Shown here: piece by piece, positions 1-7,420 of the stretch
Layout: each line of letters begins with the position of its first letter
Numbering within the stretch: position 1 is the stretch's first letter
DNA from: Phycisphaeraceae bacterium
GTDB taxonomy: Bacteria; Planctomycetota; Phycisphaerae; Phycisphaerales; Phycisphaeraceae
Direction: 5' to 3'
Assembly (NCBI GenBank): GCA_028284155.1
Contig: JANQSF010000100.1
Span: 1 to 35,698, forward strand
DNA: 35,698 nucleotides
Notes under the pieces: generated by a model
The model's input: the letters and a program-made list of their open reading frames with translations, nothing else
Databases searched by the model: none
What the model was told of the DNA's origin: nothing
Translations under genes and position numbers: made by a program

Positions 1-285
1 GATGAAGTCGTCGGCGCGATCAACGAAAGCGGCGGCGGCGGTGGCGGGAAGGTGATCCGCTACACGTCGGCCGGGGCCGAGGACTGGTCGCACACCTTCA
101 CCGGTCTGGTCACGGACGCGGCCGTGGTCGTGGACAAGGACGGCCACGTCTACGCGGTCAGCAACACGACCGTGCGGAAGCTGGACGTCGAAGACGGCAG
201 CCAGTTGGCGACGGCCAGCCCGGTGGCCGACGGCGACATCGTCCTCCACGGCGACCTACGGGACTTCGTCCCGCCGGGGGTTTGA
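1..285 (+). CDS. C-terminal fragment of a PQQ-like/beta-propeller repeat protein
   Basis: The reading frame is open from the first base of the window and ends with TGA at 283-285, so the 5' part of the gene lies to the left. About 94 residues are visible. They begin with an acidic stretch and a run of six glycines, followed by propeller-like blades in which a VVDKDGHVYAV strand precedes a KLDVEDGSQL turn. This pattern of an aspartate/glycine turn between hydrophobic strands is typical of PQQ-like or SBBP beta-propeller repeats, which usually form extracytoplasmic binding or scaffold domains. No catalytic residues or anchors are seen. A GTG at 52 could serve as a start, but the upstream frame is also open and looks coding. 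The family call is moderate and the exact function is unknown. Confidence 0.6.
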   Translation, partial: DEVVGAINESGGGGGGKVIRYTSAGAEDWSHTFTGLVTDAAVVVDKDGHVYAVSNTTVRKLDVEDGSQLATASPVADGDIVLHGDLRDFVPPGV

Positions 286-681
286 ACCTGATTCGATGGC
301 CGGTCAAACGGCCTTCGATTGTGCTTTGAATGGCCCGCCCGCCTGGGTGGCCGACAACCCGAGACCCCCGCCAGACAGCCGAATCCGCCCGGCTGTTTTC
401 CCGTGCGCGGGGGCAGAATCCCATTTCATGCGCGAAAATCCCATATTGCTCGCGCGACTACACGGGTCGCACGGAATCAGCCGACCGCCGCACGGAAACG
501 ACCCGCGTGGGCGGAAAAATGGGCCGACTGAAAAAAACCGAACAAAAATCGAACGAACCCCCTTGCAAAGACCGAACATATGCATTACCCTGACAAACGC
601 CGAACCACGTGGCTTGGCTGAATGCGACGCGAGAAAGCCCACGCGACGCGACCCGATTGACCACCGATCAAGGAGCCTGAT
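286..681. other. Intergenic region upstream of recA
   Basis: This gap of almost 400 bp has no convincing gene; the reading frames across it are arginine/proline-rich and mutually overlapping. Near its left end a small hairpin (GGCCG at 298-302, CGGCC at 309-313, 6-nt loop) could end the upstream transcript, but it lacks a T-tract. The right third is A-rich, contains several CGAAC motifs, and holds the candidate recA promoter listed separately. Confidence 0.5.
563..591 (+). promoter_or_regulatory. Candidate recA promoter with a LexA-like half site
   Basis: A TTGCAA box at 563-568 is separated by 17 bp from TACCCT at 586-591, giving a sigma70-like layout with a leader of about 85 nt before the recA start at 682. 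The spacer contains CGAACATATG (573-582), which matches the left half of the Gram-positive-type LexA box (CGAAC-N4-GTTC), but the right half is degenerate. SOS control of recA is widespread, so a LexA site here is plausible but not shown. Confidence 0.35.
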
Positions 682-1899
682 ATGGTGACCGCAACCGCGA
701 CCCCGACCGCACCCACCAGCAAGACCGGCAAACCGTCGAACGGCCGATCGCCCAAATCATCGGGCGGGAGTTCTGGGGGGGCCGGGGGCGGTAGTTCACG
801 TGGTAAAAAGGACACCAGCATGGCTAAGAACGCAACCGCGACCGCAGACCCCCAGGACGCCGCACGCCAACGGGCACTCGAGCAGGCGGTGGGGCAGATC
901 GAGAAGGCCTACGGCAAGGGCTCGATCATGCGGCTGGACGACGACCCGACCAACCTGCCGCCGGGCATCGGGACGGGGTCGATCAGCCTCGACCTGGCGC
1001 TGGGCGGGCGGGGCATCCCGCGCGGGCGGGTGGTCGAGGTCTTCGGCCCGGAGTCGTCGGGCAAGACGACGCTGACGCTGCACGTGATCGGCGCAGCCCA
1101 GAAGGCCGGCGGCGTCGCGGCGTTCATCGATGCCGAGCACGCGCTCGACCCGTCGTGGGCCAAGCGGCTGGGCGTCAATCTCGACGACCTGCTGGTGAGT
1201 CAGCCGGACACCGGCGAGCAGGCATTGGAGATCTGCGAGCTGCTCGTGCGGTCGAACGCGGTCGACGTGATCGTGGTCGACTCGGTGGCGGCGTTGATCC
1301 CGCGGGCGGAAATCGAGGGCGAGATGGGCGACGCGCACGTGGGCTTGCAGGCGCGGCTCATGAGCCAGGCGATGCGCAAGCTCACCGGCGCGATCAACAA
1401 AAGCCACTGCACGCTGATCTTTATTAACCAGATCCGCGAGAAGATCGGCGTGATGTTCGGCAACCCGGAGACGACGCCGGGCGGCCGGGCGCTGAAGTTC
1501 TATTCAAGTGTGCGGATCGACATCCGCCGCACGGCCAGCATCAAGGACGGCGACCAGGCCGTGGGCAACCGCGTGAGGGCGAAGGTCGTGAAGAACAAGG
1601 TCGCACCGCCGTTCCGGCAGGCCGAGTTTGACATCATGTTCAACGAAGGCATCAGCGCGTCCGGCGACCTGCTCGACCTGGGCGTCGCGGAAGACGTGGT
1701 GAACAAGAGCGGCGCGTGGTTCAACTTCGGCGACATTCGGCTGGGGCAAGGCCGAGAAAACGCCAAACGCTTCCTGCGCGAGAACCCCGACCTGTTCGAA
1801 GAAATCCGCACGCAGGTGCTGACCAAGAAGGGCGTCATCGACGGTCCGGCGGCGGGTGACGACGATGCGTCGGGCGATGACCGTGAAAGCGACGAGTAA
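682..1899 (+). CDS. recA: Recombinase RecA
   Basis: RecA polymerises on single-stranded DNA, drives ATP-dependent homologous pairing and strand exchange, and activates LexA-type self-cleavage. The 405-residue product has the complete RecA core: the Walker A motif GPESSGKTT at residues 122-130, the second P-loop-ATPase strand VDVIVVDSVAAL, the L2/DNA-binding segment INQIREKIGVMFGNPETTP, and an acidic C-terminal tail. The start at 682 follows AGGAG at 671-675. A second in-frame ATG at 820 also has an AAGGA-type site just upstream and would give a more usual length of about 359 residues. The 46 residues between the two starts are Thr/Ser/Gly/Lys-rich and do not resemble the canonical N-terminal helix, which begins only after the second methionine. 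The gene appears monocistronic or followed only by a small gene. Identity is certain; the start is not. Confidence 0.97.
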   Translation: MVTATATPTAPTSKTGKPSNGRSPKSSGGSSGGAGGGSSRGKKDTSMAKNATATADPQDAARQRALEQAVGQIEKAYGKGSIMRLDDDPTNLPPGIGTGSISLDLALGGRGIPRGRVVEVFGPESSGKTTLTLHVIGAAQKAGGVAAFIDAEHALDPSWAKRLGVNLDDLLVSQPDTGEQALEICELLVRSNAVDVIVVDSVAALIPRAEIEGEMGDAHVGLQARLMSQAMRKLTGAINKSHCTLIFINQIREKIGVMFGNPETTPGGRALKFYSSVRIDIRRTASIKDGDQAVGNRVRAKVVKNKVAPPFRQAEFDIMFNEGISASGDLLDLGVAEDVVNKSGAWFNFGDIRLGQGRENAKRFLRENPDLFEEIRTQVLTKKGVIDGPAAGDDDASGDDRESDE

Positions 1900-1903
1900 C
1901 ACC

Positions 1904-1926
1904 GCAGCCGCTTGCGGCTTAGCGCG
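1904..1926. repeat. REP-like palindrome directly after recA
   Basis: Five bases after the recA stop lies the perfect palindrome AGCCGC-TT-GCGGCT (1906-1919), followed by TAGCGCG. It can form a tight GC hairpin and may terminate or protect the recA transcript, although there is no T-tract. The shape (GC stem, CTTG centre) resembles the hairpins at 9159-9182 and 9268-9291, but the arms differ. Confidence 0.5.
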
Positions 1927-1956
1927 TCCCCAGATCACCCGAACAGACCCGCTCCC

Positions 1957-2160
1957 ATGTACTACGTCGAATACCGCGACAAAATCCGCAACCACCTCCG
2001 CCGCCACCCGCAGGGAAGGACGTGGACGCAACTACAGGGCGAACTCGACCTGCCGTACACGAGGCCGTGCCCCGAGTGGACCAAACGCCTCGAAGGCGAG
2101 ATCGGCCTGAAGCGCGTCAAAGTTGAGGGGCGGGCGCTGGTTTGGACGGTGAAAGGGTGA
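1957..2160 (+). CDS. Small hypothetical protein, possible winged-helix-like fold
   Basis: This 67-residue ORF starts at ATG 1957, 57 bp after recA; the in-frame codons before it read through the REP-like palindrome and are unlikely to be translated. The product is basic and rich in Arg, Lys and Trp. The order helix (YRDKIRNHLRRHP), short helix (TWTQLQGELDLP), helix (PEWTKRLEGEIGL), then a beta-hairpin (LKRVKVEGRALVWTV) looks like a minimal winged-helix DNA-binding fold, in which such domains often occur as free-standing proteins. No catalytic motif, signal peptide or membrane segment is visible. Position suggests co-transcription with recA. The fold is my reading of the pattern, not a recognised family. 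Confidence 0.6.
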   Translation: MYYVEYRDKIRNHLRRHPQGRTWTQLQGELDLPYTRPCPEWTKRLEGEIGLKRVKVEGRALVWTVKG

Positions 2161-2196
2161 GCCAACCGCCGTTCACGGATGAACGCAAGGCCGCAT

Positions 2197-4071
2197 TCAC
2201 TCCGCCGGGATAAACGGCGCGTCGTAGCTCTTTGACATCAGGTCCGCGGTCTTCTCGTTGCCCTTGAGGTGCGCAATGAGCGCGTCCGGCCCGACGCGCT
2301 GATGGAATTGGCCCATCGTCTCAGTCTCGTCGTTGCGGTTGGCCTGGTAGTGGTCGAACAGCACGGCCGACACCGTCGCGACCCGGTCGCGCGGGACGCG
2401 ACGCAGGTACCACTGGCCGTCCGAAACGAGCGCGTGCCCCTGCGTCGAGCCGTCTTCGCTGCCGCCGACCTTGAGTTCATAAAGGTCCGGCCCCTGGCCG
2501 ACCCAGCCGAGCGTTTTGGTCGACGGGCGGAAGCATTGTCGCTCGCAACCGGTGATGCCGATCGACTCGTTCAGGTCGCCGTAGCCCATCGCGTCGAGTT
2601 GGTCGAGCAGTTCAGGCTCGAAACCCTCGCTCTCGGTGTAAGCGAGTCGGCAGGTGTGCAGGCCGACGCACGCGCCGCTGTTCTTTCGCAACGTCGAGTA
2701 CGCTTGGCCGTTGCGCTGCCCCCAGCCGTGCTCACGCAACGCCGCTTCGAGGTCGTCCTTCGCGTCCGGCTCGACGTTGCAGAACAGCAGGTCCTGGTTC
2801 GGCGTGATCAGCACATCGATCCCCGCGAACGTGTCGAGCACATGCGTCACCATCGACTTGAGGCGTTCCTCACCCCCCGAGTTACCCCCGTCGATGAGTC
2901 GGCCGTTCTCGATATAGCAGCCGAACGCGAGTTTGCCGTTGCTCGGCTGCGTCTGCCAACCGTGGTGCAACATGCGCGGGCCCGGCCCCTTGAAGTGGTC
3001 GCCGACTTCACCGTCGCTGTCCTCAAACTCAGCGCCGCGCTCACGCACACGTTCACGGTACCAGTCGACACCAAAGTGGTGCACGACGTACTTCAGCCGG
3101 GCCCAGTGCCGGTTCTGCCGATCGCCCCACTCCTGGTGCACAGCCACGATCGCGTCCATGCACTTGAGCAGGTTGTCTTCGGTGACGACCCCGAATGGCT
3201 TGCCCAGCGCGGTGAACGTCGGTTTGCCGTTCTTCTCGCCCTGCCCGCCGCCGACATACAGCATGAAGCGATCGACGCGCGCATTGTCGCCTTCTTGACT
3301 TCCGGGGGGGATCGGCGCGACGCCGATCTCATTCGTCCGCATCTCGACGCAGTTGTCCTGCAACCATTCGCCCGATTGCTCGTCACGATGTATCGCGCCG
3401 AAACCGACCTTGAACTTCCGGTTCAGTAGATTGGGCGCGTACTCGAAGTGCTCATCGGGTGTCCTGATGTGATTCGGGTCAACCTCGAACACCTCGATGT
3501 GCGGTTCGGCCGGCAGTTGAAAGTACTGCGCCGCGTTGCGCGCCCACGCGGTTGCGTCAAACACGGTCGAGTAGCGCGACAGCGGGCAGCCCATGACGTT
3601 GCGGAAGTTGTCGCCGCAGCCGTTGAGCGTGTAGAAGCCGGTCGAGGCGACGGCCTGCACGAGCGGGATCACGTCCTGTTTCTTGACCCAGTGGTACTGG
3701 ATGTTCTGCCGGGTCGTCAGGCGGATCGACGGCCGGCCTTCCGGGTTGACGGCGAACCGGTTGGCCACGTCGTCGAAGACGCGCCACTTCTCCGCGTCGA
3801 ACCCCCCTCCGCCGGGGATCGACACGCGCACCATGTACATCCAGTCCTTCTTCGCGCCGCCTTTGGCGTGCCGGTTGTACTCAAGATAGATGCCGTGGCT
3901 CTTGGCGAGCTGCTCGGTGTCGGCCTGGATGTCGTTTGCGTCGGCGTTACGGAAGTCGGCCCGCATGTCGCCGCGGGTCATGTTCGACTCGAGCTTGAAC
4001 CGCTCGACCTTGTTCAGGTCTTCGGGCGCGGTGCGGAAGTTGGGCTGCGGGATGAACGGCTTGGAGGGCAT
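2197..4071 (-). CDS. Nitrite/sulfite reductase (siroheme, 4Fe-4S)
   Basis: The 624-residue product belongs to the siroheme nitrite/sulfite reductase family, which performs six-electron reduction of nitrite to ammonia or sulfite to sulfide in assimilation. All four cysteines that hold the coupled 4Fe-4S cluster and siroheme are present: C468 and C474 (CVGLHTC, a C-x5-C pair) and C509 and C513 (TGCERQC, a C-x3-C pair). The family motif RLTTRQNIQYHWV lies in the N-terminal half-domain. ATG 4071 is preferred over the upstream codon at 4083 because the family-like sequence starts there. The gene is single, divergent from the dehydrogenase gene at 4243, with no flavoprotein subunit nearby, which suggests a ferredoxin-dependent enzyme. 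Sequence alone does not separate nitrite from sulfite as the main substrate. Confidence 0.9.
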   Translation of the reverse strand: MPSKPFIPQPNFRTAPEDLNKVERFKLESNMTRGDMRADFRNADANDIQADTEQLAKSHGIYLEYNRHAKGGAKKDWMYMVRVSIPGGGGFDAEKWRVFDDVANRFAVNPEGRPSIRLTTRQNIQYHWVKKQDVIPLVQAVASTGFYTLNGCGDNFRNVMGCPLSRYSTVFDATAWARNAAQYFQLPAEPHIEVFEVDPNHIRTPDEHFEYAPNLLNRKFKVGFGAIHRDEQSGEWLQDNCVEMRTNEIGVAPIPPGSQEGDNARVDRFMLYVGGGQGEKNGKPTFTALGKPFGVVTEDNLLKCMDAIVAVHQEWGDRQNRHWARLKYVVHHFGVDWYRERVRERGAEFEDSDGEVGDHFKGPGPRMLHHGWQTQPSNGKLAFGCYIENGRLIDGGNSGGEERLKSMVTHVLDTFAGIDVLITPNQDLLFCNVEPDAKDDLEAALREHGWGQRNGQAYSTLRKNSGACVGLHTCRLAYTESEGFEPELLDQLDAMGYGDLNESIGITGCERQCFRPSTKTLGWVGQGPDLYELKVGGSEDGSTQGHALVSDGQWYLRRVPRDRVATVSAVLFDHYQANRNDETETMGQFHQRVGPDALIAHLKGNEKTADLMSKSYDAPFIPAE

Positions 4072-4242
4072 GATTAGGCACACAAAGAGGGCGATTTGGC
4101 CGGGCCCTCATACTATGGGGCGAGGCCGATAAGAGCCATGCGAACCGAACCCGCAAGGCGATCTGGCCGAATAGTGACCTGAGGGACCAGGCCGCCGAGC
4201 CGCGGCCCCGGTTTGACACCCAGTCATTGAAGGAAACGTGCA

Positions 4243-5628
4243 ATGCATATCACCATGGTCGGGACGGGTTACGTGGGGCTGGTGACCGGCACCTGCTTCG
4301 CCAACACGGGCAACGACGTCACCTGCCTCGATGTCGACGAGAGCAAGATCGAGAAGCTCAACCGAGGCGAGTCGCCCATCTACGAGCCGGGGTTGGACGC
4401 CCTGATCGCGCGCAATGTGAAGGCCGGCCGACTGCACTTCACGTCGGACAAGGCTTCCGCCTACGAGCAGGCTGAGGCGATCTTCATCTGTGTCGGCACG
4501 CCCAGCGATGCGGATGGCCGGGCCGACCTGAAATACATCCTCGGGGCCGCGGCCGACATTGGTGACGCGATCGAAAGCGCGCCGGGCGCGACCGGCGGCG
4601 ACGCCAACGAACGGCGGGCGAAGATCATCGCGATCAAGTCCACCGTGCCCGTCGGCACGAACGCGAAGGTCAAGGCTGAGATCGCCGCGCGCACCAACAA
4701 GCCGTTTCAAATGGCGTCGAACCCCGAGTTCCTCAAGGAAGGCGCAGCCATCGCCGACTTTCAGAAGCCCGACCGCGTCGTGATCGGCATCGAAGACGAG
4801 GGGGCCGGCCGACGGCTGTGGGACCTGTACCAACCGTTCGTTCGGCAGGGCAACCCGATCTTCATCATGGACATCCCGTCAGCCGAGATGGTCAAGTACG
4901 CGTCTAACGCCATGTTAGCTACGAAGATCAGCTTCATTAACGAGATCGCCAACCTGTGCGAGCACTACCAGGCCGACATCGACGAGGTGCGCCGCGGCAT
5001 GTGTTCCGACAAGCGGATCGGCAACCAGTTCCTTTACCCGGGCCTGGGCTACGGCGGCTCGTGTTTCCCCAAAGACGTGCTGGCCTGCATCAGTATGGGT
5101 GACGAGGCGGGGCACGGGACGGCGTTGCTCCGCGCGGTGCACGAGGTTAACCAGGACCAGCGCGGCACGTTCATCGCCAAGATCGACCGGCATTTCGGCG
5201 ACGGGTCGGGTGGCCCGGCCTCGCTGGCGGGCAAGCGTATCGCCGTGTGGGGCATCGCCTTCAAGCCGCATACGGACGACGTGCGTGAAGCGCCGTCGAT
5301 CACGATCATGCAGGCGTTGCTCGACCGCGGCGCGACGGTGGTTGCGTACGACCCGGTCGCGCATGAGAGTTGCGAACAAGTATTGGGTGACCGCATCGAG
5401 TACGCCGACGACGCTCCCGACGCGCTCGACGGGGCCGACGCGCTGGTCGTCTGCACCGACTGGGACGAGTTCAAGCACCCGGACATGGACGATGCCAAGC
5501 GACGCATGAAAGACCCGGTCGTTTTCGACGGTCGAAACCTCTACCGCCGAAAAGCCATGCGCGAGTCGGGTTTCACCTATTACTGCGTCGGCCGGGAGCC
5601 GGTCGTCGACGAGCCGGCGACGGCTTGA
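4243..5628 (+). CDS. UDP-glucose/GDP-mannose dehydrogenase family protein (Ugd-like)
   Basis: The 461-residue product is an NAD-dependent nucleotide-sugar 6-dehydrogenase, which oxidises the C6 alcohol of a nucleotide sugar to the uronate used in polysaccharide synthesis. The N-terminal Rossmann fold has the fingerprint GTGYVGLVTGTCFA at residues 7-20. The central domain carries the catalytic cysteine C274 in GYGGSCFPKD, and the C-terminal UDP-binding domain has the typical WGIAFKPHTDDVREAPS segment. Length is normal for bacterial Ugd. ATG 4243 is preceded by AAGGAAA at a good distance. The 171-bp gap to the divergent reductase gene presumably holds both promoters. UDP-glucose is the likeliest substrate, but GDP-mannose or UDP-GlcNAc relatives share the motifs. 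Confidence 0.93.
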   Translation: MHITMVGTGYVGLVTGTCFANTGNDVTCLDVDESKIEKLNRGESPIYEPGLDALIARNVKAGRLHFTSDKASAYEQAEAIFICVGTPSDADGRADLKYILGAAADIGDAIESAPGATGGDANERRAKIIAIKSTVPVGTNAKVKAEIAARTNKPFQMASNPEFLKEGAAIADFQKPDRVVIGIEDEGAGRRLWDLYQPFVRQGNPIFIMDIPSAEMVKYASNAMLATKISFINEIANLCEHYQADIDEVRRGMCSDKRIGNQFLYPGLGYGGSCFPKDVLACISMGDEAGHGTALLRAVHEVNQDQRGTFIAKIDRHFGDGSGGPASLAGKRIAVWGIAFKPHTDDVREAPSITIMQALLDRGATVVAYDPVAHESCEQVLGDRIEYADDAPDALDGADALVVCTDWDEFKHPDMDDAKRRMKDPVVFDGRNLYRRKAMRESGFTYYCVGREPVVDEPATA

Positions 5629-5648
5629 GCTGCGTGATGTGGGTGTCT

Positions 5649-5712
5649 GTGAATAAGCGAGGCGTTTCACGGCGGTGATCTTTCAAAGCCGTGAAACTCT
5701 TCGCTCATTCAC
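5649..5712. terminator. Long inverted repeat between convergent genes, likely bidirectional terminator
   Basis: Two 25-base arms (5649-5673 and 5688-5712) pair with only two mismatches and one G-T wobble around a 14-nt loop. The innermost ten pairs, GTTTCACGGC with GCCGTGAAAC, are perfect. It lies between the 3' ends of the dehydrogenase gene (+) and the sugar kinase gene (-), the expected place for a terminator shared by both strands. There is no long T-tract on either side, so intrinsic termination is inferred from position and stem strength. Confidence 0.6.
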
Positions 5713-5751
5713 GGGCACTCAATCCGTTGCCGAGTCGAGTGAATCCGTGCT

Positions 5752-6657
5752 TCAATCAAATCTCACGCACTCGGCGTACTCATCGAGCCGCTGATCGATG
5801 TCGTGTCGGCTGATCTCGGTCAGGCGTTGCAGGCTGAACGCCTCGATATTGAAGCTGGCGACGATCGTGCCGTAAGCGAGCGCCCGTCGGATCGCGCGCT
5901 CGTCGATGTCGTCGCAATTGGCCAGGTAGCCCATCATGCCGCCGGCGAACGAGTCGCCCGCGCCGGTCGGGTCGACCACGTGCAGTGCCGGGTACGCGTG
6001 CAGAACGCCCATCGACCCCTTGTGATTCAGCAGGCAGCCGTGCTCGCCTTTCTTGATGACGACGAACTTTGGGCCAAGGTCGATGATCTTGTGTGATGCG
6101 GCGACCATGTTCGACTCACCCGTCAGCAGCGCCGCCTCCGAGTCGTTCAGCACGAGGCCATGGATCTTTGAAAGCAGTGTGTTCAACTCGTCATTCGCGG
6201 TGTTGATCCACAGGTCCATGGTGTCGGCCACGATCAGTCGGGCGCCGGGGAACTGTTCGAGCAGCGCGAGTTGGCCGGCCGGATGCGTGTTGGCCAGGAA
6301 CACGTTCCTGCTGTCGCGGTAAGATTCGGGCACGATCGGCAGGTCTTCGCCGAGCACGTTCAACTGCGTGTCGAGCGTCTCGCGGTCGTTCATGTTGTCC
6401 AGGTACTTGCCCGCCCAGCGGAAGGTCTTCGACCCCGCGCGCTTTTCAAGTCCCTGCGTGTCGATCTTGAACTGCTCAAACACGGCCATGTGTTCTTCGG
6501 GAAAGTCTTCGCCCACGGCGCAGACAACGCGAACGGGGCTGAAGAAACTCGCGGCCGCGGCGAAGTAGATGCACGACCCGCCGAGCACGTTCTCCGCGCG
6601 CGCGGTCGGGGTATGGATGGTGTCGATGCCGATACTGCCGGTGACGATCAAAGACAT
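5752..6657 (-). CDS. PfkB-family carbohydrate kinase
   Basis: The 301-residue product is a ribokinase/PfkB-fold kinase that phosphorylates a sugar or nucleoside hydroxyl with ATP. The N-terminal strand (SLIVTGSIGIDTI) and the glycine pair with following helix (LGGSCIYFAAAASFF) match PfkB signature 1. Signature 2, DPTGAGDSFAGG, carries the catalytic base D235 and the anion hole. The segment VFLANTHPAGQ and the motif GLVLNDSEAALLTGE are also typical. I place the start at ATG 6657 rather than TTG 6669 because homologues begin just before the first strand. Substrate cannot be told; adenosine kinase-like, ribokinase-like and fructokinase-like members all share these motifs. The gene is convergent with the dehydrogenase gene. 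Confidence 0.9.
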   Translation of the reverse strand: MSLIVTGSIGIDTIHTPTARAENVLGGSCIYFAAAASFFSPVRVVCAVGEDFPEEHMAVFEQFKIDTQGLEKRAGSKTFRWAGKYLDNMNDRETLDTQLNVLGEDLPIVPESYRDSRNVFLANTHPAGQLALLEQFPGARLIVADTMDLWINTANDELNTLLSKIHGLVLNDSEAALLTGESNMVAASHKIIDLGPKFVVIKKGEHGCLLNHKGSMGVLHAYPALHVVDPTGAGDSFAGGMMGYLANCDDIDERAIRRALAYGTIVASFNIEAFSLQRLTEISRHDIDQRLDEYAECVRFD

Positions 6658-6667
6658 AACTGGGTCC

Positions 6668-6850
6668 AATGAGGAATGACGAAATTCAAGTGACGAAAGA
6701 ATGCAGAATGACGAACCACGAATGAAGGATCAATGTCAGTTGATGAAGCTCGAACCGCCCCGTGATGCGTGTGGGTGATGAATCGCCAAGGGGCACTTCG
6801 TCAATCGGGCTTCGACATTCTTTCGACATTTGGCTTTCAACATTCGACAT
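6668..6850. repeat. Degenerate short repeats between pfkB-type and EVE genes
   Basis: This stretch of about 180 bp is less GC-rich than its surroundings. The left part has repeated variants of GAATGACGAA on the plus strand, and the right part has variants of the inverse form (TTCGACATTC and CAACATTCGACATTC). The two halves are rough inverted copies of one theme. No gene is visible. It must also contain the promoter of the sugar kinase gene if that gene is not read through from the EVE gene. Confidence 0.4.
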
Positions 6851-7273
6851 TCACGGCTTGACCCCGGCCATCTTACAGACGAGCTTCCACTGCGCCGCTG
6901 TCACGGGCTGGACGGACAGCCGCGAGTTTTTCACAAGTACCATTTCAGCTAACTTTGGCTCGGCCTTGATCTGCTTGAGCGTGACCGGTTCGTCGAAGCC
7001 CGTGACGGCTTTGACGTCGACCATGACGAAGCCTTTGCCCGTGTCGTCCGTCGGGTCGAGGCGGGACTCCTTCGTGACCTCGACGATGCCGACGATAGCC
7101 TTGTCCTTACCCGAGTGATAGAAGAACGCGCGGTCGCCTTTGGCCATGTCTTTGAGGCAGTTGGCGGCCTGGTGATTGCGCACGCCGTCCCACTCGGTCG
7201 TTTTCCGCGTCGCGGCGAGTTGGTCGTCCCACGACCAAGTGTTGGGTTCGGTTTTGACGAGCCAGTATTTCAT
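6851..7273 (-). CDS. EVE domain-containing protein
   Basis: The 140-residue product is a single EVE domain, a PUA-like fold thought to read modified bases in nucleic acids. It opens with the diagnostic MKYWLVKTEPNTWSWDD, followed by TEWDGVRNHQAAN, then GDRAFFYHSG and IVGIVEVTKE, matching the order of conserved blocks in the family. Aromatic residues that would line the base-binding pocket (Trp, Tyr and Phe in these blocks) are present. Length is typical of the free-standing bacterial form. ATG 7273 is chosen because the family starts exactly there; an upstream in-frame TTG at 7309 would require translating a REP-like hairpin. The gene follows gltX on the same strand with a 147-bp gap. No defence or modification genes are adjacent. 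Confidence 0.92.
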   Translation of the reverse strand: MKYWLVKTEPNTWSWDDQLAATRKTTEWDGVRNHQAANCLKDMAKGDRAFFYHSGKDKAIVGIVEVTKESRLDPTDDTGKGFVMVDVKAVTGFDEPVTLKQIKAEPKLAEMVLVKNSRLSVQPVTAAQWKLVCKMAGVKP

Positions 7274-7288
7274 ACCGCCACCATATTG

Positions 7289-7420
7289 GCCGGCCGTCCC
7301 GGCCGGCAAACTCCCAACGATCTTGAACGCCGCGTGCGGGTTTTCACAGACGGTGTTGGGGGGACGCCGAAGGTGGGGGAATTCAGGATTGCGTCGCGCG
7401 AGCCGACCGGGACGGTCGGC
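7289..7420. repeat. REPIN-like doublet 1: two inverted 19-bp hairpin elements
   Basis: The left element (7289-7307) is GCCGGCCGTCCCGGCCGGC. The right element (7402-7420), read on the minus strand, is GCCGACCGTCCCGGTCGGC. They are inverted copies of one 19-bp hairpin with a 7-bp stem and a GTCCC loop. Their only two differences are at paired positions, so G-C in one stem is A-T in the other and pairing is kept. The spacer is 94 bp. The right hairpin directly abuts the gltX stop codon and may act as its terminator. Confidence 0.65.

Noticed and set aside
286..681. Possible gene in the recA upstream region
   Set aside because: Competing ORFs overlap on both strands, none has a ribosome site or recognisable domain, and the A-rich promoter-like stretch is inside them.
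2269..3429. Long plus-strand ORF (386 codons) opposite the nitrite/sulfite reductase
   Set aside because: It is antisense to a gene with complete catalytic motifs and shows the Arg/Val/Ala-rich bias of shadow frames in GC-rich DNA.
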